A stretch of DNA of 64,000 nucleotides. Source: an uncultured Eubacteriales bacterium (lineage in GTDB: Bacteria > Bacillota > Clostridia > Oscillospirales > CAG-272). Positions 34,734-42,831 of this stretch are shown here, piece by piece. A program made the position numbers and the translations under genes. The stretch lies in assembly GCA_934486825.1 (NCBI GenBank), contig CAKSQF010000006.1, positions 45,977-109,976 of the forward strand, in the 5' to 3' direction. The notes under the pieces were generated by a model. That model was not told where the DNA came from and searched no databases. It saw only the letters and a program-made list of their open reading frames with translations. The number at the start of each line of letters is the position of its first letter. The first letter of the stretch is position 1.

Positions 34734-35966
34734 TTATTTCAGTCTTATAAATTTCCCGCCGGGCAATTTTCTTACAAGACCTTTTATTTCGAGTCTTGTC
34801 ATATTGCTGAGTATTACGGATGTGCTGAATTTGCCTCTTGACAATTCATCACCTGTAAGTGCGGAGCCGAGAGGCATGGATAACAGTATTTCGGTCGCCT
34901 CCTCCGATAAATTATAACCTGTATAATCGCTTTCGGCAACATAATCCGTCTTTTCGTTTTCCTTTGTTTTAGCCGGCACGGATTCGGTAACGTCCGGTTT
35001 TACCTTGTTCTTTTCGGCTTTGCTTCTGCTCAACGGGTTCAGTTTGAATTTGGAAAAACGCGGGAGCTTATCGATCGATATTCTGTGCGGATAGAAAAAC
35101 TCATATTCGCCCAGGATATCTACTCCGGACTGAACCATTTTTGCACCCTTCTGAATAAGTTCGTTGGTTCCGAGACTGTTTGCATCGCCGATCTTTCCGG
35201 GTACCGCAAATATATCACGACCCTGTTTCAGGGCATATCTCGCCGTTATCATAGCTCCGCTCTTCAGGTCCGCTTCAACAACAAGTGTGCCGAGTGACAG
35301 ACCGCTTATTATCCTGTTTCTTATCGGAAAGTTTGTCCCGATCGGATCGGTAAACGGTCTGAACTCCGAAAAAACGGTGCCTTTTTCGATTATCTCGTTC
35401 ATGAGATCCTCGTTTTCCGGCGGATAAACCTTGTTGATCCCGCATCCGAGCACCGCTATCGTGTGCGCATTGACATCAAGTGCCGCACGATGACATATGC
35501 TGTCGATCCCGCGCGCCATTCCGCTTATTACTATTGCACCGCCGATTGCAAGATCGCGACAGATTTTATATGCTTCTCTCCTGCCGTAATCGGTAAATCG
35601 TCTCGTTCCGACAGCAGCTATTCCGACATTGTCATCAATATCTATCAGCTTTCCGCGATAGTAGAGAAGTATCGGCGCACGTTCGATTCTCCTTAAACGC
35701 GACGGATAGTACGCGCTGTCGTACGTCAATATTCCGATATTGTTCAGATGACAATAGTCGATGATTTCGTCGGCATCCGACATGTCCTTGTCACAGAGTC
35801 GTTCGACAAGTGATTTATCTATGCTGTCAATTTTGCTGTAATCATCTTCACTTGCGTTATAAATTTTTTCGGCATCGTAATCAAATGCCGGCAGCAGAAT
35901 GTCACCGGCACGTGAACCCGGGTTGACAGAAAGACTCAGCCAGACCCAATATTTCAGATCAGACAT
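34734..35966 (-). CDS. dprA: DNA processing protein DprA
   Basis: It loads RecA onto incoming single-stranded DNA in transformation, and is often kept in species not known to be competent. I take the ATG at 35966 (MSDLKYW), which has AGAGGTG upstream; the longer in-frame reading overlaps the methyltransferase gene. The Rossmann core has VGTRRFTDYGRREAYK, ISGMARGIDSICHRAAL, VLGCGINKVYPPEN and GALITARYAL-like GAMITARYALKQGRD. A charged linker (about 310-345) leads to a winged-helix C-terminus ending KLPGGKFIRLK. It has 410 residues. Confidence 0.94.
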   Translation of the reverse strand: MSDLKYWVWLSLSVNPGSRAGDILLPAFDYDAEKIYNASEDDYSKIDSIDKSLVERLCDKDMSDADEIIDYCHLNNIGILTYDSAYYPSRLRRIERAPILLYYRGKLIDIDDNVGIAAVGTRRFTDYGRREAYKICRDLAIGGAIVISGMARGIDSICHRAALDVNAHTIAVLGCGINKVYPPENEDLMNEIIEKGTVFSEFRPFTDPIGTNFPIRNRIISGLSLGTLVVEADLKSGAMITARYALKQGRDIFAVPGKIGDANSLGTNELIQKGAKMVQSGVDILGEYEFFYPHRISIDKLPRFSKFKLNPLSRSKAEKNKVKPDVTESVPAKTKENEKTDYVAESDYTGYNLSEEATEILLSMPLGSALTGDELSRGKFSTSVILSNMTRLEIKGLVRKLPGGKFIRLK

Positions 35967-35992
35967 ACGGACACCTCTCTTAAAAATGACGG

Positions 35993-36808
35993 TCAGATGT
36001 TTCTGTTGATTTTGCGCTGTTCCCACATCAGTATAGATGCCGCAACCGCCGCATTCATCGATTCGCAGTTGTCTTCCATGGGGATTTTTACATTTCCCGA
36101 ACATGCTTCAATAAATGATCCCGGGAGACCGTGACCTTCGTTGCCGACTGCAAAACAGACGCCCTTACCGCTCTTTTTCACATCGGATACGGCAATCGAA
36201 TTGTCATCCAGAACGGCAGCATATATTTTATATCCGTCGTCCGACATGGAAGCGGAGTAGGAGTTTATATCCTTTACCCGAACAGTCGGTTGCTTGAACA
36301 CAGCACCCATTCCGGCTCTGACGGTTTTTGAATTGTATACATCGGCGCAGTCATCGGACATTATCACCGAATCAATACCCATTGCAAGAGCGGTGCGCAG
36401 AATGGTTCCGAGATTGCCCGGATCACGTACCGAGTTTACGATAAAATAACCGCTTCCGCATATTTTTTTCGATAAATCAACATTATTATATATTGTAGCA
36501 TATTTATGCAATTTGTCAATATGTTCGGCAACACAAAATATACCTTGCGGAGATTTTTCATCCGACAGCTTTTCATATACCGAATCGGTTACTTCAAATG
36601 CTTCGGTTCCATCAGGCAATCTGCATATCTGCTCTTTGCAGTTGTCGGTAAAAAAGACATATTTAAGCGGCAAACCGCAGTCAACCGCTTCTCTGAACAG
36701 CTTTATTCCTTCAAAATAAAACAATCGGGTACGGTCACGGCTTTTTTTATCTCTGAGTTTCAAACATTCAATAATCGTCCGATTGTTGCGCGAGGTTATT
36801 GTTTCCAT
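35993..36808 (-). CDS. TrmH/SpoU family RNA 2'-O-methyltransferase
   Basis: Starting from the ATG at 36808 (METITSRNNRTI), which has CGGAG upstream, it has 271 residues. The N-terminal substrate-binding domain reads RTRLFYFEGIKLFREAVD. The SPOUT knot has VNSVRDPGNLGTILRTALAMG, VFAVGNEGHGLP-type CFAVGNEGHGLPGSFIE, and IPMEDNCESMNAAVAASIL, the three SpoU motifs. Likely targets are 23S rRNA or tRNA ribose, but the site cannot be assigned. A terminator separates it from rplT and no clear promoter was found. Confidence 0.9.
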   Translation of the reverse strand: METITSRNNRTIIECLKLRDKKSRDRTRLFYFEGIKLFREAVDCGLPLKYVFFTDNCKEQICRLPDGTEAFEVTDSVYEKLSDEKSPQGIFCVAEHIDKLHKYATIYNNVDLSKKICGSGYFIVNSVRDPGNLGTILRTALAMGIDSVIMSDDCADVYNSKTVRAGMGAVFKQPTVRVKDINSYSASMSDDGYKIYAAVLDDNSIAVSDVKKSGKGVCFAVGNEGHGLPGSFIEACSGNVKIPMEDNCESMNAAVAASILMWEQRKINRNI

Positions 36809-36850
36809 AATTATCTCCGATCTGATACAAAAAACGCCGTTCCAACAACA

Positions 36851-36874
36851 AAAACCCGCGTGTGCGGGTTTTTG
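36851..36874. terminator. Terminator after rplT
   Basis: AAAAACCCGC, GTGT and GCGGGTTTTT form a 10-bp stem with T/A tracts on both sides, just beyond the rplT stop on the minus strand. Confidence 0.88.
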
Positions 36875-36881
36875 TTTTATA

Positions 36882-37235
36882 TTAAAGTGCGGCTTTTGCT
36901 TTTTCCGCAAGTGTTGCGAATGCTTCCTTGTCGTTTACCGCAAGCTCGGCAAGCATCTTTCTGTTAAGATCAACACCGGCGAGCTTCAGACCGTGCATAA
37001 GTGTGCTGTAGTTAAGACCGCATACCTTTGCCTGTGCCGAAATTCTTGTGATCCAGAGAGCACGGAAGTCTCTCTTTTTAAGCTTTCTTCCGGTATAAGC
37101 ATAATTGCCGCTCTTCATTACGGCTTGCTTTGCCATCTTGAAATGCTTGGATTTGCTGCCCCAATATCCTTTGGCAGCCTTGAGAACACTCTTTCTTCTT
37201 TTGCGCGTCATCATCGCGCCTTTAACTCTTGCCAT
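36882..37235 (-). CDS. rplT: 50S ribosomal protein L20
   Basis: This 117-residue basic protein begins MARVKGAMMTRKRRKSVLKA and contains KGYWGSKSKHFKMAKQAVMK and RDFRALWITRISAQAKVCGL, clear L20 sequence. L20 is an early 50S assembly protein and, in Firmicutes, represses its own operon by binding the infC leader. An AGGAGG site precedes the ATG. It is third in infC-rpmI-rplT. Confidence 0.98.
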   Translation of the reverse strand: MARVKGAMMTRKRRKSVLKAAKGYWGSKSKHFKMAKQAVMKSGNYAYTGRKLKKRDFRALWITRISAQAKVCGLNYSTLMHGLKLAGVDLNRKMLAELAVNDKEAFATLAEKAKAAL

Positions 37236-37257
37236 TTTCGATTACCTCCTGAATATC

Positions 37258-37452
37258 TTACTTCTGAATCATTTCGCGCACTGTTGCCTCAAAGCAGGTG
37301 CTGAGATAGCTGCCGGAGCGAAGAGCTCTCTTGCGCTTTGTTGTTTTAATACCGAGATTGTGGCGGTGATGTGAATGATTCATTTTAACTTTGCCGGTTT
37401 TGGTCAGGCTGAATCTTTTGGCTGACGCACTGTGCGTTTTCATTTTTGGCAT
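37258..37452 (-). CDS. rpmI: 50S ribosomal protein L35
   Basis: This 64-residue, highly basic protein begins MPKMKTHSASAKRFSLTKTG and contains KMNHSHHRHNLGIKTTKRKR, typical L35. It lies between infC and rplT with short gaps and a GAGGAG ribosome binding site, and is co-transcribed with them. Confidence 0.97.
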   Translation of the reverse strand: MPKMKTHSASAKRFSLTKTGKVKMNHSHHRHNLGIKTTKRKRALRSGSYLSTCFEATVREMIQK

Positions 37453-37489
37453 AATAAATCTCCTCTCAAATCAAAAAACATAGACTGAA

Positions 37490-38047
37490 TTATTTTGAAG
37501 CAGTCGCTTTAATCGGAACGATCAGCATGGTCATGGATCGTCCCTCCATTACAGGCGGCTTATCAACGGTTCCGAGATCGGCGACATCAGCGGTGAACTT
37601 CTCAAGGAGGTCCCTTCCGACATCCTGATGCGCAAGCTGACGGCGCGCCTTGAACAAAACAAGAACCTTTACCTTGTCGCCGCCCTTGAGAAACCGTCTT
37701 GCATTGTTGACTTTGACATTGAAGTCGTTAACGTCAATCTGGCATGAAAGCTGGACCTCTTTGACAGAAACCTTCTGCTGATTCTTTTTTGCTTCCTTCT
37801 TTTTCTTGTCACGGTCAAATCTGAACTTGCCGTAATCCATGATCTTTACGACCGGAATATCACCCAGCGGTGCTATCAGTACCAGATCAAGCCCTTTGTC
37901 ATAAGCTGTGTCAAGGGCAGCCGAAAGGGTGAGCGTTCCGAGCTGTTCTCCCTCAGCGCCGATAACTCTGACCTGTTTTGAAAGAGGTATTCCGGATTTG
38001 TGAATTTCTTCGTTTATCTGATATTCTTTCTCGTTGTTGTTGGCTAT
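37490..38047 (-). CDS. infC: Translation initiation factor IF-3, probably starting at ATA
   Basis: IF-3 checks the start codon and initiator tRNA on the 30S subunit. The product (about 185 residues) has the N domain with YQINEEIHKSGIPLSKQVRV, linker KIMDYGKFRFDRDKKKKEAK, and C domain DVNDFNVKVNNARRFLKGGD. No ATG, GTG or TTG suits the start. GGAGGTG (38054-38060) lies 6 bases before an ATA codon at 38045-38047, followed by GCC AAC AAC. A TTG at 38060-38062 would overlap that Shine-Dalgarno sequence. Non-canonical infC starts (AUU in E. coli and Bacillus) allow IF-3 to repress itself, so ATA fits well. Confidence 0.93.
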   Translation of the reverse strand: MANNNEKEYQINEEIHKSGIPLSKQVRVIGAEGEQLGTLTLSAALDTAYDKGLDLVLIAPLGDIPVVKIMDYGKFRFDRDKKKKEAKKNQQKVSVKEVQLSCQIDVNDFNVKVNNARRFLKGGDKVKVLVLFKARRQLAHQDVGRDLLEKFTADVADLGTVDKPPVMEGRSMTMLIVPIKATASK

Positions 38048-38053
38048 TGCAAA

Positions 38054-38060
38054 CACCTCC
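38054..38060 (-). promoter_or_regulatory. infC ribosome binding site fixing the ATA start
   Basis: GGAGGTG on the minus strand, 6 bases upstream of the ATA at 38045-38047. It makes the rare initiation codon the best-supported start. Confidence 0.8.
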
Positions 38061-38064
38061 AATA

Positions 38065-38214
38065 TCTGTGCTCCGATAAAATAAAAAAGTGCGGAGAAAC
38101 CCGCACCTGACAGACATAAAACCGATTCGCAAACCGAATCAGGTTTTAAAACTATTAGCCGATAGCGAACATACTCTCGATAGCGGCGAGAACGGGAAAT
38201 TCTTCTTTCTTTTT
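38065..38214 (-). ncRNA. infC-rpmI-rplT leader RNA with attenuator (L20-leader type)
   Basis: From the predicted start near 38214 the transcript has about 165 untranslated bases. It contains a hairpin AAACCTGATTCG/CGAATCGGTTTT (about 38117-38148), then a GC-rich stem GTGCGG/CCGCAC followed by six U (38083-38106), before the infC RBS. A terminator inside the leader of this operon matches the known L20-dependent attenuation in Firmicutes. Assignment to that class is from layout; no covariance model was run. Confidence 0.7.
38083..38106 (-). terminator. Leader terminator upstream of infC
   Basis: Minus-strand stem GTGCGG/CCGCAC with a 6-base loop and a TTTTTT run, placed between the promoter and the infC start, so it acts as an attenuator. 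Confidence 0.8.
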
Positions 38215-38220
38215 CACCGC

Positions 38221-38249
38221 ATTATATCACATAAAATTCCGCTTGTCAA
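38221..38249 (-). promoter_or_regulatory. Consensus promoter of infC-rpmI-rplT
   Basis: On the minus strand a perfect TTGACA and perfect TATAAT are 17 bases apart, divergent from the promoter at 38283-38311. Confidence 0.88.
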
Positions 38250-38282
38250 GACTTTTTTGAAAAAAATAATAACTTTGCGGTC

Positions 38283-38311
38283 TTGACATTGTCGTGAAAT
38301 ATTGATATAAT
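38283..38311 (+). promoter_or_regulatory. Consensus promoter of the 38328 gene
   Basis: TTGACA (38283-38288) and TATAAT (38306-38311) have a 17-base spacer. The -10 box overlaps an in-frame ATG at 38310, so that ATG cannot be the start if this promoter is used. Confidence 0.82.
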
Positions 38312-38327
38312 GACGATGGAGAGGTCG

Positions 38328-38945
38328 GTGAAGGGTTTGAAGAAAAAATCAAACAAAGGGTCATTGCGAAAAAAGAGAATTTCGCTCTTTTTTATTGCTG
38401 TTCTTGCCCTTTTTTTGCTGTTTACGTCGTTGATATCCGGTTTTATGCTGGTGCTTGTCAAAAAGCCGCTTCACGGATTTTTCGAAAAAAAATATGTCTA
38501 TAAGGTAGGTGCGGACAATACAAAAACGAGAAAAACACTGTCTTATGCCAAAAATTCGGTCTTCAGAGACGGAGTGATGTACGTAAATTTTTCTTATGTA
38601 TCCGAGCTGTGCGGGTTTTCGGTGTCCGGAGACAATGATGAGTTCAGGTTTTTTCTGCGTAATGACAGGGCTGACAGGATACTGCTGAAAAAAGGAAGCA
38701 GCACGGCTGTCCTTTCTGGAGCAAGCATTCAAATGGACGGTAAAGCATATATCGGTTCAAACGGGGAATTGTTTGTCCCGTGCTCGTTTATAAATGTTTA
38801 TATAGACGGTATATCTGTCGAAGCCGATGAAAAAAACGACCACAGGATAAACGTGCTGTACAGTTCGGAAGGGAAATTCGGTCTTACCGTTTCCGCTCCC
38901 GATGAATGCGATACGGTACTGAAGCCGCTCGGGCAAACACAATAG
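38328..38945 (+). CDS. Membrane-anchored extracytoplasmic protein of unknown function
   Basis: I do not recognise a family with confidence. A Lys/Arg-rich N-terminus is followed by one membrane helix (ISLFFIAVLALFLLFTSLIS) and about 150 residues that should lie outside. The segment FRDGVMYVNFSYVSELCGF and later QMDGKAYIGSNGELFVPCSFINVYI resemble copper-amine-oxidase N-terminal or stalk-like domains, where short beta strands alternate. The start is inferred: ATGs at 38310 and 38316 lie at or before the predicted transcription start, so GTG 38328 or TTG 38337 behind GGAGAGG is more likely. The VanY-type gene follows 19 bases later, so the two probably act together at the cell wall. Confidence 0.65.
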   Translation: MKGLKKKSNKGSLRKKRISLFFIAVLALFLLFTSLISGFMLVLVKKPLHGFFEKKYVYKVGADNTKTRKTLSYAKNSVFRDGVMYVNFSYVSELCGFSVSGDNDEFRFFLRNDRADRILLKKGSSTAVLSGASIQMDGKAYIGSNGELFVPCSFINVYIDGISVEADEKNDHRINVLYSSEGKFGLTVSAPDECDTVLKPLGQTQ

Positions 38946-38964
38946 GAGAGAATAGGAAAGAAAA

Positions 38965-40056
38965 ATGAAGGAATCAAAAAAGAGCATAGCCGGAAGTCTT
39001 GCGGCTGTTTTCCTGATAGTAGTGTTGCTTTCGTTCGCCATAGCATTGGCGGTGAATATAGCATCTGTAAGAAAGGCGGTGACTTATCCCACGACCGAAC
39101 TGTCAACAATTGTGTCTCCGTCAACATCGGAACCAACGATTACGACCGCTTCGCCGACAACCTCGGCGAATACATCAACAAGATATCCCGAAACAACAAC
39201 CGGTCCCCGGACCACCACATCTGTTGTTACGACTGTAACCACAACGGTTACCACCGTCGCAGAGCCGCCCGAATTTGTACTTGATCTGTCGGAATACGAA
39301 AAGTATATGAACCCGACAGGAGAGGATTGGGACGATATATATCTTTTGCTTGTCAATGCCGCAAATCCTATTGGGAAAGATCAGGAGCTTACCTATCCGA
39401 CGCTTGCCAACATAATATCGTCGAAAGAGATCAAGGAATATAAATACTCGCGTTTTATGGACATAAATATGAACGAGACGGCTTTGAGAGCTCTGACTGC
39501 GATGATACTCGAGGCAAAGGCGGAGGGAATATCCGATCTGTATGTGGTAAGTGATTACAGAAATTACGATAAGCAGAACACCGTGTTCTATTCAAATGTA
39601 AGAAGAACATACCGCTGGGAATGTAAAGACTGTGACATAAACTGGGTGGGGAAGGACAACAAGTGTCCCACTTGCGGAAAGACCGCAAGTGGAACATTGC
39701 CTATAACACAGGAAGAAAAAGAAAAAAATGTTGCGACGTATTCATGTCGTCCGGGTACAAGCGATCATCAGACGGGACTTGTTGTTGATATGGTGCAGAC
39801 ATCTCTTCCGTCAAAATATCTGCATCTGATTCAGGAATTCGGCGAAACAGAGGCGGGAAAATGGCTTGAAGAGAACTGTACCAAATTCGGCTTCATTCTG
39901 CGTTTTCCGAAGGACAAAGAAGATGTTACGGGGATAATATACGAGCCGTGGCATTTCAGATTTGTCGGCAGATACCACGCCGAAAAAATGCGCGAGCTGA
40001 ATATGTGTCTTGAAGAATATACTGTTTATCTGAACAATTTGAAAAACGCGGACTGA
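38965..40056 (+). CDS. VanY-type D-alanyl-D-alanine carboxypeptidase with zinc-ribbon insertion
   Basis: This 363-residue protein has an N-terminal membrane anchor (about 9-31) and a Ser/Thr/Pro-rich spacer (about 40-95). A VanY metallopeptidase domain follows: SDYRNYDKQ, CRPGTSDHQTGLVVDM (zinc-binding His and Asp), and IYEPWHFRFVG (catalytic Glu region and third zinc His). Such enzymes trim D-Ala from peptidoglycan stems. Between the first and second motifs lies an insertion with CX2C-X10-CX2C (CKDC...CPTC, about 218-235), a rubredoxin-type zinc ribbon. GGAG lies upstream of the ATG. No van resistance genes are nearby, so a wall-remodelling role is likelier. Confidence 0.88.
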   Translation: MKESKKSIAGSLAAVFLIVVLLSFAIALAVNIASVRKAVTYPTTELSTIVSPSTSEPTITTASPTTSANTSTRYPETTTGPRTTTSVVTTVTTTVTTVAEPPEFVLDLSEYEKYMNPTGEDWDDIYLLLVNAANPIGKDQELTYPTLANIISSKEIKEYKYSRFMDINMNETALRALTAMILEAKAEGISDLYVVSDYRNYDKQNTVFYSNVRRTYRWECKDCDINWVGKDNKCPTCGKTASGTLPITQEEKEKNVATYSCRPGTSDHQTGLVVDMVQTSLPSKYLHLIQEFGETEAGKWLEENCTKFGFILRFPKDKEDVTGIIYEPWHFRFVGRYHAEKMRELNMCLEEYTVYLNNLKNAD

Positions 40057-40171
40057 TTACTGTCCGGACCATCCGCTGTGCAGATGCCGGCGGATGGTCC
40101 GTGCTTGATGTTTGTTAAGATATATGTCAAAATTGCTCAAAAACCGCAATTTATTTTGGCTATTTTGTCAA

Positions 40172-40200
40172 TTGAATTTATTGAAACAATGTGATATAAT
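40172..40200 (+). promoter_or_regulatory. Promoter of tRNA-Glu
   Basis: TTGAAT (40172-40177) and a perfect TATAAT (40195-40200) are 17 bases apart, 22 bases upstream of the mature tRNA. Confidence 0.8.
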
Positions 40201-40222
40201 ACACGAGCATTGAGTTTGGTAC

Positions 40223-40297
40223 GGCCTGTTGGTCAAGCGGTTAAGACGTCGCCCTCTCACGGCGAAAACATGGGTTCGATTCCCGTACGGGTCACCA
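40223..40297 (+). tRNA. tRNA-Glu(CTC) with encoded CCA
   Basis: Acceptor GGCCTGT pairs with ACGGGTC (two G-U pairs). The D arm contains GGTCAAGCGGTTAAGAC, the anticodon loop holds CTC, and the T arm has GGTTCGATTCC. CTC reads the glutamate codon GAG. CCA is encoded at 40295-40297. Confidence 0.92.
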
Positions 40298-40301
40298 GAT
40301 A

Positions 40302-40331
40302 AAAAAACGCACACGGTTGTGTGCGTTTTTT
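40302..40331 (+). terminator. Terminator of tRNA-Glu
   Basis: AAAAAACGCACAC and GTGTGCGTTTTTT pair across a 4-base loop, 5 bases after the CCA end. The following 150 bases up to the phosphofructokinase gene are AT-rich with no clear promoter. Confidence 0.9.
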
Positions 40332-40482
40332 GCATATAAAGGACTATTGTTCAAAAAGCACAATTTATCTTTACATATTCTAATTTTTTCGTAAAACTTG
40401 CATTTTTTACTCCGATAAAAAAATATTTTTTGAAAAAAATGCTTTTTCCAAAAAAAAATATACAAAGTAAAGGAATCTGAAA

Positions 40483-41709
40483 ATGTATAATGCAATTGTG
40501 GGACAGTCCGGCGGACCGACAGCGGCGATAAACGCAACTCTTGCGGGAGTAATTACAGCCGCCGTCGAGTCTCCGAATATCGGAACACTTTTCGGAGCGC
40601 AGAACGGTATCGAGGGAATACTTGATAACAGAATACTGGATCTCGGCAAATTGTTCGAAAAAAACGACGGGAGCATTGATCTGTTGAAGCTGACTCCCGC
40701 TGCCGCCCTCGGTTCGTGCCGGGTAAAATTGCCCGCGATCGATGACAAGGAAAGATCGGATGTTTACAGAAGAATTTTTGACAGACTGAAGGAAAACAAC
40801 ATCGGATACTTTTTCTATATCGGCGGTAATGACTCAATGGATACGGTTGATAAGCTCTCGGCTCTGGCGAAGGACTACGGTGCCGGATATATGCGGTTTA
40901 TCGGCGTTCCGAAGACAATAGATAACGACATCTGTGAGACCGATCATACCCCGGGCTACGGCAGTGCCGCAAAATATATCGCCGCAACAATGCAGAGCAT
41001 ACTGTACGACTGTGCGGTTTACACGGTAAAATCGGTGACAATCGTCGAAATCATGGGGAGAGATTCCGGTTGGCTTGCGTGTTCGGCGGCAGTTCCGAGA
41101 CTCAACGGTATGGCACCCGATTATGTATATCTTCCGGAGGTGCCGTTCAGTACCGAAAAATTTGTTTCGGATATAACAAACGCTCATAAGCTACATCCCA
41201 ATGTTGTCGTTGCGGTTTCCGAAGGAATAAGGTTTGCCGACGGCAGATATGTTGGAGAAAGCAATCAGAACGGCGTTACCGATGTGTTCGGACACAAATA
41301 TCTTGCGGGTGCCGGAAAGACTCTTGAAATGATCGTAAAAAATGAGATCGGGTGCAAGGTCAGATCGTTTGATCTCAGTCTGCCGCAGAGATGCGCATCG
41401 TTTGCGCTTTCGCAAACCGACATAGACGAGTCATTCGGAGTCGGCAGATTTGCCGTCGAAGCGGCAATCGACGGAGAGAGCGGTGTGTTTATAACATATG
41501 TGCGTCACGAATCTCCCTATCGTGTGACATATAAGCCGATAAAAATAGATAAAGTAGCCAACAGGGTGAAGCAGGTGCCTTCCGAGTTTATAAATGCGGA
41601 TGGCAACAATGTCACCGATGCGTGCATTGACTATATTGTTCCGCTGATAAGCGGACAACCGAAAATCGAGTATTTGAACGGTATTCCCGCTCATTACAAA
41701 ATAAAATAA
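40483..41709 (+). CDS. pfp: 6-phosphofructokinase, probably pyrophosphate-dependent
   Basis: It phosphorylates fructose 6-phosphate in glycolysis. The protein is 408 residues, longer than ATP-PFK (about 320). AIVGQSGGPTAAINA is the N-terminal phosphate loop. The phosphoryl-donor loop reads YIGGNDSMDT (GGND at 114-117 where ATP enzymes have GGDG), and the catalytic block reads VPKTIDNDI with Lys144 replacing the Gly of ATP enzymes. These two changes are known markers of PPi dependence. Reversible PPi-PFK is common in anaerobes. It is followed after 21 bases by serC and serA, whose substrate 3-phosphoglycerate comes from glycolysis. Confidence 0.88.
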   Translation: MYNAIVGQSGGPTAAINATLAGVITAAVESPNIGTLFGAQNGIEGILDNRILDLGKLFEKNDGSIDLLKLTPAAALGSCRVKLPAIDDKERSDVYRRIFDRLKENNIGYFFYIGGNDSMDTVDKLSALAKDYGAGYMRFIGVPKTIDNDICETDHTPGYGSAAKYIAATMQSILYDCAVYTVKSVTIVEIMGRDSGWLACSAAVPRLNGMAPDYVYLPEVPFSTEKFVSDITNAHKLHPNVVVAVSEGIRFADGRYVGESNQNGVTDVFGHKYLAGAGKTLEMIVKNEIGCKVRSFDLSLPQRCASFALSQTDIDESFGVGRFAVEAAIDGESGVFITYVRHESPYRVTYKPIKIDKVANRVKQVPSEFINADGNNVTDACIDYIVPLISGQPKIEYLNGIPAHYKIK

Positions 41710-41730
41710 CTTTTATGCGAGGTACACAAA

Positions 41731-42831
41731 ATGAACAAGAACTACACGTTTTCAGCAGGACCGTCAATGATACCCGCAGCCGTTCTCAATGAAGCTGCGA
41801 AGGGACTTTGTAACTACAATAACAGCGGCTTTTCCGTTATGGAAATAAGTCATCGATCTCCCGACTTTGAAAAAATACTGTCCGATGCCGAATCCGATCT
41901 GAGAGTTCTTCTTGGTATCCCGGATAATTATAAAATACTGTTTCTTCAGGGCGGAGCCACAACGCAGTTTTCCGCCGTTCCGTTGAATCTGCTTTGCAAC
42001 AGCAGAAAAGCGGATTATGTGGTTACCGGTCTGTTTTCCAAAAAAGCTTACATAGAGGCACAGAAGTACGGAGATATCCGTCTTGTTGCTTCATCTGCCG
42101 ACAAAAACTTCACATATATTCCGAAACTGTCGCGTAATGATTTCAGACCGGACGCAGATTATGTGCATATTTGCTTCAATAACACTATTTACGGTACAAA
42201 ATGGGGATATATCCCGGATACGGGCGATATTCCGCTTGTTGCCGATATGTCGTCATGTATTCTTTCGGAGCCGATTGATGTTTCGAAATTCGGGCTGATT
42301 TATGCCGGCGCTCAGAAGAATATGGGACCTTCGGGAGTTACTCTTGTTATTGTTCGCGATGATCTTATCGGTCATATGCGCGAGGACGCACCGACCATTT
42401 TTGATTATAAGCTTATGGCTGACAATAACTCTATGTATAATACGCCTCCGTGCTGGAGCATTTATATGGCAGGACTTGTCTATAAGTGGGTTATTTCGAT
42501 GGGCGGCGTGTCTGCAATGAGTGAGTTGAACCATAAGAAAGCAAAGCTTATGTACGACTATCTTGACAGTCAGGATTATTATATAAACAATGTTCAGCCG
42601 GACGCACGCTCCATAATGAATGTTACGTTTGTAACAGGCGATCCCGAGATCGACAAAGCATTTGTAAAGGAATCATCCGAAGCCGGCTTCAAAAGCCTTA
42701 AGGGTCACAGAAGCGTCGGCGGCATGAGAGCATCCATATATAATGCAATGCCTTATGAGGCTGTTGAGGGACTTGTTGAATTTATGGACGCGTTTTCGAA
42801 AAAGCATCCCAAAAAGGAGGGTGACAGGTAA
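41731..42831 (+). CDS. serC: Phosphoserine aminotransferase
   Basis: It transfers an amino group from glutamate to 3-phosphohydroxypyruvate, the second step of serine synthesis. The 366-residue sequence opens NKNYTFSAGPSMIPAAVL. LFLQGGATTQFSAVPLNLL binds PLP phosphate. The Schiff-base lysine is in YAGAQKNMGPSG, and GHRSVGGMRASIYNA ends the fold. Its stop codon shares one base with the serA start (TAATG), implying tight coupling. Confidence 0.96.
   Translation: MNKNYTFSAGPSMIPAAVLNEAAKGLCNYNNSGFSVMEISHRSPDFEKILSDAESDLRVLLGIPDNYKILFLQGGATTQFSAVPLNLLCNSRKADYVVTGLFSKKAYIEAQKYGDIRLVASSADKNFTYIPKLSRNDFRPDADYVHICFNNTIYGTKWGYIPDTGDIPLVADMSSCILSEPIDVSKFGLIYAGAQKNMGPSGVTLVIVRDDLIGHMREDAPTIFDYKLMADNNSMYNTPPCWSIYMAGLVYKWVISMGGVSAMSELNHKKAKLMYDYLDSQDYYINNVQPDARSIMNVTFVTGDPEIDKAFVKESSEAGFKSLKGHRSVGGMRASIYNAMPYEAVEGLVEFMDAFSKKHPKKEGDR

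Noticed and set aside
35967..36104. N-terminal extension of DprA
   Set aside because: It overlaps the methyltransferase gene, is Cys/His-rich and unlike DprA, and the ATG at 35966 has a good RBS.
36809..36910. N-terminal extension of the SpoU methyltransferase
   Set aside because: It would read through the rplT terminator hairpin. The ATG at 36808 has CGGAG upstream and fits the family.
39084..39356. Minus-strand frame rich in Val and Thr opposite the VanY spacer
   Set aside because: It mirrors the Thr/Ser-rich coding repeats of the sense gene and has no RBS or neighbours.
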